The translations under genes and the position numbers were made by a program. A stretch of 64,000 nt of DNA from Gari tellinella. Taxonomy: Eukaryota > Mollusca > Bivalvia > Cardiida > Psammobiidae. Location of the stretch: contig OV277863.1 of NCBI GenBank assembly GCA_922989275.2, positions 51,256,999 to 51,320,998 of the forward strand, written 5' to 3'. The notes under the pieces were generated by a model, which saw nothing but the letters and a program-made list of their open reading frames with translations, had not been told where the DNA came from and ran no database searches. Below are positions 55,006-64,000 of the stretch, one piece after another (within the stretch, counting starts at the first letter, position 1; every line of letters starts with the position of its first letter).

Positions 55006-55220
55006 TTAACTCTTTTGCACGCAAACGGAATTACAGTATTATATTTGCAAATAGTTTGGATTCTGATGAGACGCCGCGTGTCGCGGCGTCTCATCAGAAT
55101 CCAAACTGTTTGAAAAACTGATCCTATTTTAAAAATAATTTTAGAAAATGCTTATATGATAATAGTAGCAGGAGACAGTTGTTTCAGACGGCAGTATTTC
55201 TTTGCGTCAAAAGAGTTTAA
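55006..55220. mobile_element. Family C MITE, complete
   Basis: TTAA at 55006-55009 and 55217-55220; ends TTAACTCTTTTGCACGC / GCGTCAAAAGAGTTTAA. Hairpin arms GATTCTGATGAGACGCCGCG and its exact complement carry a paired CAG-to-GAG change. Confidence 0.85.
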
Positions 55221-55429
55221 CCCTTAGCCTGCCACGCACGACTTAGCTCCATATGCAAACAGCTTGGATCAGGATGAGACGCCGAGTAACTCGGCGTCTC
55301 ATCCGGATCCAAGCTGTTTGACACTCGGACAACATTTTCAGCAATTTTGAGCAACTTTGAAGCACTTTGAAACTTGAAGCAGACGAGAAATATAGCAGAC
55401 GACAATTTATTTGGCGGGCTAAGGGTTAA
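55217..55429. mobile_element. Family C2 MITE sharing a TTAA with its neighbour
   Basis: Left TTAACCCTTAGCCTGCC, right GGCGGGCTAAGGGTTAA. Arms GGATGAGACGCCGAG / CTCGGCGTCTCATCC with paired changes. Its left TTAA is the right TTAA of 55006-55220. Confidence 0.87.
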
Positions 55430-55539
55430 TGTTTTCACTGACGCAATGTAAGTACGTTATCAGAAAACCTTCTACAAAACATGACGCAAGATATGTATTC
55501 ATATATAGATATCCATTACAAACTAATACAAATTTCGGG

Positions 55540-55768
55540 TTAACCCCCTTCATTTCAAACACAATACTAACATTTGTAAACGGTTTGAATCCAGATCAGA
55601 CGTCTCATTACTTAACATTTGATCAGGATACAAACTGTTTGACACTCACACAATTTTATTCAATCGACACAACTGAATATGTTTTTTTTAGATATAAAAG
55701 TAGGCGATATATTACGTCAGTGACTGTGTAAGACGGGTATGACGTCATTATAGCAATGAAAAGGGTCA
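55540..55768. mobile_element. Family C1 MITE, degraded
   Basis: TTAACCCCCTTCATTTC left; core GATCAGACGTCTCATTACTTAAC with a decayed right arm; CRE TGACGTCA at 55740-55747; right end AAAAGGGTCA without TTAA. Confidence 0.6.
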
Positions 55769-56880
55769 TACACGTTATACACGCTGCGTCTCAACATTAT
55801 TTTTAGGATGACCTGTGTTACGTTTTTAGAATTGCATCAAAAACACTCTCCGCCCATGTTCAGCCTTCCATTTCATTATTCCCTCCAAACTCTTAATTTG
55901 GAAACATATATTATTGCAAACAGCTTTCCAACGGACAAAATGCCGAGTTATTCGACACTATATCATTAGTCAAACTGTTTGACATTCATATCCACATGTA
56001 GATTGAAGCAGGCTGAAAGTGGTCGGCTTTCTTCAAACCAAGCACTATGCTATAGGGTAATGTGTTACAGCGGGACCTAAACATGGTCCTGATAGATTTT
56101 TAGGAAACAGATTGCATACTCATATCTGTCTCTAGAAGTTGTTAATCGATATTGGTCGACAGTATTGTCAGATCGATAATTGAATAATCGCTACTTTGCA
56201 TAAATTGATTTCGAAAACATTTTATATGAAATTGAACAGATATAAAAGTATTTAAATACTTCCTCTAATATGATGCTTGATTGCGCCTCTGTAGTATAAA
56301 CTAGGATCAAAATCACCGTGTTATATTCTACAATACCTCACGTTGTGAAACCATACAATCTTTAAAGGAATTAACCCCTTTAACTTGCCATTCGATTATT
56401 AAATATTTTCTTAAGGTGATACCAATTAGTTTTAACGATTATAGTATATTCTGCAATAAGTTACGCTGTGAAAACAAACAATCGGTATAGGTTGCACTGT
56501 TAGAATAGAACTAATATTCGATTACACGCGCTAAAAAATTAAACACCTGTCCTTCAGGGCCAGTACTCAAAATTGTTGTATATTAGACAATAAGCAACGA
56601 TGGAAGGAAGCTTGCGTATTTCTTCTTTTAGACGAATGTTGACCAACAATCTATTAGTAAGTGCATTTAAATCGTAATATGGATATATCCATTTCCTGCC
56701 TTCATTATGTTTTGAATGATGGACATATTTGTCGGCGTTATTTATCGATGAGTGTGCGAATAGTAAATTCACCATGACAGCACGGTAATATACCATATTG
56801 TAGTTCCTTCGATCGCTGCGAGAATAGCATGTAGTCTGTATTCTTAGTGTTCGACTGATTGAACTTCTCTGCCTAAATAT
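55769..56880. other. No gene seen; small relics
   Basis: Core-1 relic near 55915-55985 (CAACGGACAAAATGCCGAG). Core-2 relic near 56000-56040 (GAAGCAGGCTGAAAGTGG). The 80-codon minus frame at 56554-56796 is unrecognised. Confidence 0.4.
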
Positions 56881-57110
56881 TTAACCCATTACACCATAAA
56901 TTGGCGTCTCAATTATTCCTCCACAGAGAAAACGATTTATACAGTCATCAATATACGCAGTAAGAAATATGTTCTATATCCTTGCAGTTAAAGTTGGTTG
57001 AAAATTAAGGTAAGGAGAATGCGCCTTAAGGCGCATTCTGCTTTCCTTTCAACCTGCTTTGAGAGGTCGAATAGCTTAGATTCTATAAACAGGCTAAGTG
57101 GTCCATTAGT
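56881..57110. mobile_element. Family D MITE
   Basis: Left TTAACCCATTACACCATAAA, right end decayed (GGTCCATTAGTTCAA). Perfect tip GAATGCGCCTTAAGGCGCATTC. End type shared with the nested copy at 24416. Confidence 0.8.
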
Positions 57111-57124
57111 TCAACAGCTTAAAT

Positions 57125-57467
57125 TACAGTGCTCCCTCTCTACAAGGGCCCTACCAACAACGACTTCCTTCTTACAACGACTCTATCCGTTGTTCCCCAA
57201 ACAAGACATTTATGTCCAAACTTTTCATGGCTGCAATGACGTATACTTACATTTTTCGTCTGCTGTTTTTTCTCAAATGTACATGTTAGTGGACATTTTG
57301 ATAGAATAAATATAATGGCGACTGACAAACAGCTTAAATCCAGATCAGACGCCGCGTTATTCTGTTTGCAAATGTAAACCAATTTTTCTCTCTATAACGA
57401 ATCCCTCCGAACAACACACACAGTCTTTGTCTCTCATTGGATGTCGTTGTAGAGAGGGAGCGCTGAA
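57125..57467 (+). mobile_element. Family B MITE, right hairpin arm lost
   Basis: TIRs CAGTGCTCCCTCTCTACAAG and GTTGTAGAGAGGGAGCGCTG. Core reads CAGATCAGACGCCGCGTTAT joined to TCTGTTTGC, so the right arm is deleted from the loop. Confidence 0.86.
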
Positions 57468-57474
57468 GTATAAT

Positions 57475-58382
57475 CGGACGGTGTAATGACGAAAAGTCTC
57501 CCGCTCCGAATTGTGTCCCCGGGTTATTGTTTCGACGTAGAAATTGTCTTCCTATGTCCTTTTTTCTAAGGCCAAATAAAAAGATACTTGTATTTCCTAT
57601 TACATGCCCAAAAATATTAGGGACGGACGGTCGGAAAATCTTTTTTTTATTATTATTATTATTATTTTTATATAAACATACAATAATACATATAACTTTC
57701 TGGTGGAGTATTTTACATTGACATACATGAATATACTCTATTGTGCAAAGTCCTGGGCCCTATATAAAAAAAACTTATAAATATCCATTTAAATATTTGA
57801 TTTTATTGAAAAAAATATCTTAAAAATCTAAACCATGTGATTGTTATAATATCTACATACCAAGACGACAAAGTAGTGTCATATATGACAGATGGAATGA
57901 TTGAGACTTTGAAATGTGTGGTATGCATGTTTAATGTGTCATTGATATGTGCCGGCTGCATGTTGATGTGTTTATGGTTAACTAACTAGCATATCACATC
58001 TTCAAGGAAGCTACTTTATGACAGATTTAGAGCAAATTTCACTTCGATATTTGCTAAATCATATTTAAAATCAACTTCAAAACACTCAAACGTCTATAAA
58101 TGAGCTTTGTAAACAATTTAACGGAGAAAATATTCTATTGCGTAACAATTGTCGCTGAAAAGACCGACATTTGTCAACACATTTTTCGAAAAGTGAAAAA
58201 AAAATTAGGGTCGGGGGAAAAAACTAGGGTCGGTCGGGTTACCGGAACCGTACTTTTTAATTTTGCCTAAGCATGGGATACATATTTCTTTGACGAACCA
58301 AGACAAAGGACATTTAGCTATGTCGAAACATGTCATCCGGGGACAATTTTAGAGGGGAACTGATGTCGTCATTACACCGGAT
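57475..58382. mobile_element. TIR element R, about 0.9 kb, no transposase
   Basis: Imperfect inverted ends of about 85 bp: CGGTGTAATGACGA, TGTCCCCGG, TGTTTCGACGTAG and TATGTCC at left; the complement (CATAGCT variant) at right ending TCGTCATTACACCGG. Inside are a TTATTATTATTATT run (57647-57668) and a repeated GGGTCGGTCGGGTTACCGG-like motif. Non-autonomous, superfamily undetermined. Confidence 0.65.
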
Positions 58383-58865
58383 TACTAACAACATTTATGT
58401 GAGCTACTTGTTCAAAAGATGTGCGATCTGAAATGATTTTATTGTGAAAGAAAGATATATCCTTCCGTCTTTAATGTACTGTAAGCTGCGCAAATATGAT
58501 TCTGTTTTAATCAATGTTTACACGCTAGAATGGCGTTGCCGTTTTGCTTACATTCTGATCATTATTGGCAGTTCCGGATCATAATGGGATGTTCTTTGAA
58601 TACTGCAAAAAGACTTAACAACACTGAAATGAATGTCTGTCAATATTTCCCAAAGGTTTGTATGGTCTGAAAGCATTTACATTTTTTATGTGTTAAGATT
58701 GATACGTAAAGTAAAAAAAAATATACATGTACCACTATTTCAGTCATTTTTCACACACATTCCGTTTTGTGAAGCTAACCTTAATGTCATACAACAACTG
58801 TGGGTCTGACATATTTACACATAACGGGAAGGTTAGTGATAATTAAGAAATGGAAGACTTTTTAG
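58383..58865. other. No gene seen
   Basis: AT-rich; nothing recognised. Confidence 0.35.
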
Positions 58866-59071
58866 TTTAACCTTTTTACTCTCAATGACGTCATAAAGCG
58901 CATTTGCTGATCAAGATCTAAACTCTTCGTCACTCGTTTTGAAATTACGTTAATTTTACTGCCTTAAATCTAACTTTGAAACGATATTGTAGACAGAAAT
59001 ATTGAATCAGACGACAAAATGGCAGTGACGGTTGTTAAATACCTCACGATAAATGATCATGAAAGTGTTAA
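58866..59071. mobile_element. Family C3 MITE, left hairpin arm lost
   Basis: TTAA at 58866 and 59068; CRE TGACGTCA at 58886-58893. CGCATTTGCTGATCAAGATC shows that most of core 1 has been deleted. Confidence 0.7.
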
Positions 59072-59247
59072 GTATAACAGACACAAATAAAAAACATACC
59101 CTTCCATCATCAAATCAGTGACATCATTCGAAACTTGTAAACTCTGATTGAGATCATAATACACAATCATTGTTAATCAGGTTAACCCATTTAGACCTGG
59201 ATATTGCAATACACACTGTTTGTGTGCTTTGCTCGGATATGTCGTCA

Positions 59248-59497
59248 TACAGTGGAGAATCTGTTATTCTTTCCCAATAAACGCGTTTACGCTAAAACTA
59301 TTATTTGCAGTGCAAACAGTTTGGAGCCAGAGCAGACGCCGGGTAACCCGGCGTCTGATCAGGCTCCAAACTGTTTGCCACCAAGATAAACAAGAATTAC
59401 CAGAATTGTCCAAAAATTGTTCTTTTCTACGTTTTAGTGCTTTGCGTTTGCGTACGTTTGCGTTTAAACGGGAAAGAATAACAGATTCTCCACTGTA
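59248..59497 (-). mobile_element. Family A MITE, complete
   Basis: TA-flanked, full TIRs, intact core 1 (about 59328-59372; one AGAGCAG substitution). Open frames on both strands are by-products of the palindrome. Confidence 0.92.
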
Positions 59498-59613
59498 GTT
59501 ATTCAAGGATATTCTAAAGTGCTGCCGTGCTTGTCCATACAGCAGAAAATGTCATATGAAAAAGCGAATTGTGCAGATTGTGATGAGAATGTGCATGTTT
59601 TTCTACTTGATTG

Positions 59614-59760
59614 ACCAGGGTTCAAGGTTATAAGGCTTTAAATGTGAGTCGTTCTCAAGCATTTGATTGGTCAGATTCAAGCCTAGGCTTAAAACTGTCC
59701 AATCAAAGCTTGAGAACAAACTCAGGCTCAGCTCAAACGCTTTATAATATTGGACCCTGG
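59614..59760. mobile_element. Family G palindromic element, copy 3
   Basis: CCAGGGTTCAAGGTTATAAG left; TTTATAATATTGGACCCTGG right. Centre CAAGCCTAGGCTTAAAA with ATTGGTCAG and TGTCCAAT. Confidence 0.78.
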
Positions 59761-59811
59761 CTTTCTTTACAGCTAACCTATCGGTATGTTGCTTTACATC
59801 GAATACACTGA

Positions 59812-59975
59812 TTATTTGCAAATAGATGGATCCTGGTCAGATACCCCGTATCGCGGTGTCTGATCAGGATCCAAACTATTTGACAATCATGTCAATATGT
59901 TGTAAGGCAGTTAACGTACACTTTGAATTTTAGTAATAAAAGCACACGACAAATATGGTCCAAGGAAATAGTTTT
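59812..59975. repeat. Family C relic with intact hairpin
   Basis: GGATCCTGGTCAGATACCCCG / CGCGGTGTCTGATCAGGATCC. TTAA ends not identifiable. Confidence 0.55.
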
Positions 59976-60023
59976 ACTATACCAGTGTACAGCCACCACC
60001 ACCTGTGAGACAAATTACTGTTC

Positions 60024-60273
60024 TACAGTGGAGAATCTGTTCTTCTTCCCCGTTCAAACGCAAACGTACGCAAACGCAAAACACTAAAACGTAGAAAAGT
60101 ACAACTTTTTGATAATTCTGATAATTCATCTTTATCTTGGTGGCAAATAGTTTGGAGCCTGATCAGACGCCGGGTTACCCGGCGTCTGATCTAGCTCCAA
60201 ACTGTTTGCACTGCAAATAATAGTTTTAGCGTAAACGCGTTTATCGGGAAAGAATAACGTTTTCTCCACTGTA
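60024..60273 (+). mobile_element. Family A MITE, complete
   Basis: TA-flanked; CAGTGGAGAATCTGTTCTTC left, AACGTTTTCTCCACTG right (the right end is of the diverged-subfamily type). Core 1 intact. Confidence 0.9.
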
Positions 60274-62130
60274 CAAACTGATTTTTGAAACTAACATTTT
60301 CGAAAGTCTTTTAAAGATTTTTTTATTCAGCTTTGAGACGTAAACTACAAACTGTTTGGAGTTAGGTAAGGTGCGAAAAGAACTTCAAATTGAATATATC
60401 ATTTTAAAACAGAAAACAAATACTAAACGGTTGATTGAAATGTTCGAAATACAAATACTGTGATTGCAAAGAATTGTCTAAAGGATCGTTCTGAAATTGT
60501 TGACTTAACCATTACCGTGTTAAGCGCACCACAATAGCTTTAAATGGTTTTGAGATTTTACGCACACAATATATATTTGAAGCAGACGACAATTCAGCAT
60601 GATTAGCGTAAACCATGTTTGTTGTGAATATTTAAAATGTTATTACCAGCGATTCAATAGATCCAAAATCAACCAAACATATTTTGATTATTCAATTATA
60701 TAACAATACCCACGGATCATGTGTTTTTAGTCCGGCAGAGAAATCAGGATTGGAAGGGCAACCTAGAAATTGCGTCCTAAGTTTTTTCTTGATTGATATT
60801 GATAGTTCAAAGCATTGACAATCAGAATTGGCCGGGTGCCACCCTGTCATCTTTGAGCATTTTGATATATTTCCGGTTTATAAAACCCATCCTTTTTCAC
60901 TCATTTCCACGAAATGTGGCCTTTTATGCTATATCCTGGCATCGAATACCGCATAATTCCTTTAAAGTTTAAGTATCATATCAATGAAACTTAAACCATA
61001 GATGCACCTTAAGAAGAACAACATGGTGCATTGCAGTTCGGTATACTTGACCTTTGCCCTTGACCTCTGTGACATTTGTAAATTGTTTTGCGTTTAATAG
61101 GTCAATTTGTGACTAAGTACTTCAGTTACGGTCACATAACTTCACGTGTATGTGCACTTCAACGAGTAAAACTTGTTACAAAAGTTAATAACTAACAATG
61201 ACCTTTAACCTTGACATATGTGGCCTAGATAGTTTTTCTTTTTATATCAGTGTTAGACTAAGTACCAGCAGCTAGGGTCACGCAACTAAAGATTCTTTTG
61301 TGCGTCAATATATGTCATTCTTAGCATATATACTTGGTGGCATACACTTACTCATCAACTTAGTTGCTGATGATGGTAGTTTGATGGCAGACAGGGGCTT
61401 AGAGTCTATGTATCTGCTGATGCCTTGAAAGAGTGTAGTGAATAGTGAAATGCTGCCTTAAAGTTCCCATTCAGGTCATGTTAACTAACAATGACAGATG
61501 TGGCATGGCTTGCCTGAAAGAAATGGAGGCTCTCCGCAGAGCGGTGCTCAGAGTATTCTTGACAACTAATATTTGATTAGGCATGGGTGAGGTATATAAC
61601 ATTGCATATGGCATATGTTCATTGAAATCCCCTGTATGTGCCATGTGCATGTAGCCGATTGCATAGTTACGATTTCGATAAAGCAGAAATACTCATAGGC
61701 TTTAGACATTCACATGTACGATCCGCTAAAAGCAACCTTGGATACCATGTTGGCTCACAGGGATGATCCTGAAACTGACTTTGAGGGGCATAAGGAAGAC
61801 GGAAAATAGAAAGCAACGCAAAAAATATATGGATGGCATGGTAAGACAAGAGCACCATGGTGACCATAAAATCTCTCACCTGCATTTATTGAATCTGGTG
61901 GTTTTATCTTTAAATTTCATTCAATTTTTTATTATTCAAATGTGTAGACACTAGAGTGCAAACATTGTTAAAGTCTTGCCTTTTCGAGCCAAGCTGAGTG
62001 CATCAAAGACGGATAACTCTTGACAAAGGGTTCTATTGCACCCAAACTTCAACTTATGGAAGAACTTACAGTAAATTTATACACTGTGAGCAAGTCAGTT
62101 TAAAGTGCGTTTAAAGAGTGTATAAATTGA
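60274..62130. other. No gene seen; old interspersed sequence
   Basis: Contains a C relic near 60572-60600 (GAAGCAGACGACAATTCAGC) and repeated motifs TGACCTTTAACCTTGACATATGTGG and TTGACCTTTGCCCTTGACC (61045-61225), which look like pieces of an older repeat. No credible coding region. Confidence 0.4.
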
Positions 62131-62880
62131 TAAAGATGGCGTTTTCTAACATTTTTACTGAAGAAATGGAATCAAATGATGTGCATAACTGCTTGAAACC
62201 AGTCATGGGACAACTAAAAAAATTGGACAAACAAGATTCCAGAGAACACATCACCGTAACCAAAAGAATGTGATGGCTGGTCAAATTATGTGAAATCTAC
62301 TCAATAGTTTTGGAAAGTCTTCAAGCTAGCAGCCATTAGGTTGATAACGGAGATGTTCTGTCACATGAATTGACACCTGTTCCAACAGCACTGTTTGGTA
62401 ATCATAATGATATGACAGTAACACAAATTGATAAAGCAACTGAGGAAAACAGTTCAAGATAGCAATTTCTGACAGAAAATTAGGAACAGTAGACAGTCAC
62501 CACAGCCGGATTGATATTGTTATTATTGGTTATGACATACCCCACAAAGGCTCTGTGCAGAACTTCATCGCCAACATTTGAGGAGAACATCAAAACCACC
62601 AACCTGCCTTCCTTTTAGTTCTTTGCAGCGGGCATTATCTCGGTCAAATAAACAGAAAATATTCCTATGACAATTAAGCCCCAGAACCACGATCCGGTAG
62701 GAAAGTTTCTTGGGATAAATGCGCTCTTGTAATTAATTGTGCTAAAATAGAATCAGTCAAGAAACAGCTGTTTATTCTGACGTTTGAACTTTTTGAACAT
62801 TTTAATATTTCTAAAAGCACCACTGGAAACGTTGTTTTTTCTGATTATTAGACATAATTTCACAACAGTACATAAAGCCA
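62131..62880 (+). pseudogene. Decayed ORF of an uncharacterised invertebrate protein family
   Basis: Translation across several frames gives an ATG-led MAFSNIFTEEMESNDVHN, then VLSHELTPVPTALFGNHN. Next comes DIVIIGYDI-PHKGSVQNFI and finally CAKIESVKKQLFILTF-FEHFNISK. Multiple stops and frameshifts separate them. The LSHEL-P-PTALF block recalls a widespread uncharacterised, probably mobile-element-associated family of marine invertebrates. That link is from memory and untested. Confidence 0.4.
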
Positions 62881-62984
62881 TGGTAAAGTTATAGGTATTT
62901 GAAGAAATGCACCTAAACAGACCCGGGCACGGTCTGACAATAAAGCGACGTCAAAATGAAGTCAAGTGTTATTTACAACAAATT

Positions 62985-63240
62985 AGAGGTTTATTATTTT
63001 TCAAGGTAACTGCCAGTGAGTTTGATACATGCCTCATGGTGCTTTATCTATTTGTCATATGTGTCTGTATACCCCTGTTTATATAAGTTTGACGCAATAT
63101 TCTTTGATCTGTTTATAAATTCGGTCACTTAGTCAAATTTAATGAATGTCTGCCCTACAGTTCCAAAACGCCCGCATGGTTCGTTCTCTTTCATTGATGT
63201 TTGTCCTTTTTAAAGCGTCCATGCCATTTCAAAATAAGTG
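62985..63240 (-). pseudogene. Mariner-like transposase remnant, internally deleted
   Basis: Minus strand: KWHGRFK, then after a frameshift GQTSMKENEPCGRFW, matching the W-x-x-R-F-K-x-G-R-x-S-x-E-D linker of mariner transposases. After a short gap come LYKQGYTDTYDK, stop, and IKHHEACIKLTGSYLEK ending in tandem stops. This matches the mariner C-terminus (G-I-x-x-L-x-x-R-W-x-K-C-I-x-x-x-G-x-Y-x-E-K). The catalytic DDD part is absent. No TIRs identified. Confidence 0.6.
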
Positions 63241-63344
63241 CCATACAACAAGTTAATTTCATCTTAGTTTTCCAAATCAAATTCAAAGTCTCTGTAGGTG
63301 ATTTCCTTAATTAAACACACACTTTTATCAACACTCTTGTTTCG

Positions 63345-64000
63345 ACGTCGCTATGAATGCTGAAGTTTAGAGTAGTTCCAACGTCATTAGGTAGCCATTT
63401 TAGCCGCCATTTTGAATAAAAGGAATTGCTGAAGGGTGATAAGATGCTATCACCCGTAACATTATTAAAACATTAATTGTCCTTTCAATAATAACTCTCA
63501 TTATGGTGAGGTCAAAACAGTTAAAACAGAAACAATAAATGCTGCTTTCTGGACTGTTTTGCTTAAAAGCATTTCGGTAGCCATTTTTGCCGCCATCCTG
63601 AATATGCAGAAATGCTCATAGGTGACAAGATGTCATCCGTTACAGTTCAATAAAATGTATAATCTTTTCACTAACATCTATTATTATGGTGGGGTCAATT
63701 CAGTTAAGAAAACCAAACCAAGAATGCTGAAGTTTAGAGTAGTTTGTTTCAACGCATTTAGGTTGCAATTTTTGCCGTCATTTTGAATATACTGAAATGC
63801 CCAAGAGTGACAAGATGTCATCCGTAACAGTTTCAAAACATGAAACGTCTTTTGAATAATTACTATCATTATGGTGAGGTCAATCAGTTAAAAAAAGGAA
63901 AAATAAAGGCTGGTTTTTGGACTATTTTGTTTAAAAAGACTTTCGGCAGCCATTTTGGTTGCCATCTTGAATAAACGAAAATGCTCTAGATTGCAAAGTG
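63345..64000. repeat. 185-bp satellite, about 3.5 units, continues past the window
   Basis: The diagnostic block GTAGCCATTTTAGCCGCCAT-like recurs at 63391, 63577, 63762 and 63946 (spacing 184-186). Each unit also holds ACAAGATG(T/C)(C/T)ATC, CGTAACA and TTATGGTGAGGTCAA. Alternate units share the block before the diagnostic site: AATGCTGAAGTTTAGAGTAG in units 1 and 3, CTGG(T/A)TTTTGGACT-type in units 2 and 4. This suggests a dimeric repeat of about 370 bp. Confidence 0.88.

Noticed and set aside
327..60273. Many identical palindromes, reminiscent of a CRISPR array, REP elements or transcription terminators
   Set aside because: Copies are dispersed, unevenly spaced, lie in transposon ends with TA or TTAA targets, and the surrounding genome is eukaryotic.

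Overview
The window looks like intergenic or intronic DNA of an AT-rich metazoan nuclear genome. A bivalve or related mollusc is my best guess, because dense hairpin-cored miniature transposons, Penelope-like elements, microsatellite-bearing dispersed repeats and Tc1/mariner relics occur together; the species cannot be read from the sequence. There are no bacterial features and no complete host gene. Almost all ORFs of 60-113 codons lie inside repeats and are not believable genes.

Most of the recognisable content is miniature inverted-repeat transposable elements (MITEs) of 150-370 bp. Family names used here are my own. Family A has ends CAGTGGAGAATCTG, a TA target duplication and about 250 bp. 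Family B has ends CAGTGCTCCCTCTCTACAACG-like, TA, about 350 bp. Family C, with several subtypes, has ends TTAACCC(C/T)TT, a TTAA target and about 210-220 bp. Family D has ends TTAACCCTTT or TTAACCCATT, TTAA, about 215-255 bp. Family E has ends CAGTAAAACCTCGC, TA, about 210 bp. Families F, G, H, I, J, M, P, Q and R are other palindromic or TIR elements. By their ends, A, B, E and J resemble Tc1/mariner-pogo derivatives and C and D resemble piggyBac derivatives. Two hairpin cores are shared across families that use different targets: core 1 (arms GATCAGACGCCG) lies in A, B and C, and core 2 (arms CTTAAAGCAGG, GCAGAATGCGCC and variants) lies in D, E and P.

Layout. 1-9.4 kb: A/B/C/F copies, a microsatellite-bearing repeat (2.46-2.81 kb), and a candidate host terminal exon with a poly(A) signal (4.14-4.50 kb). 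9.4-11.4 kb: decayed Penelope-like retroelement (RT, CCHH, GIY-YIG) followed by a 190-200 bp tandem repeat. 12-34.5 kb: dense MITEs, including an A copy nested in the hairpin tip of an older A copy (19.3-19.7 kb) and a D copy nested in a J element (24.3-24.7 kb). 34.7-35.6 kb: near-identical 426-bp tandem duplication. 36.9-37.8 kb: Tc1-like transposon with perfect TIRs and a transposase remnant. 38-48.9 kb: more MITEs and two further I elements. 48.9-51.8 kb: nearly repeat-poor stretch ending in a promoter-like segment. 51.9-54.1 kb: 5'-truncated LINE flanked by direct repeats of more than 350 bp. 55-60.3 kb: MITEs and a 0.9-kb TIR element. 60.3-64 kb: older unclassified DNA, a decayed ORF, a mariner-like transposase remnant and a 185-bp satellite running off the window.

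No pathway or operon can be described. The transposase relics (Tc1-like, mariner-like) belong to the superfamily type expected to use TA targets, but none has ends matching the MITEs here. No piggyBac transposase is visible.
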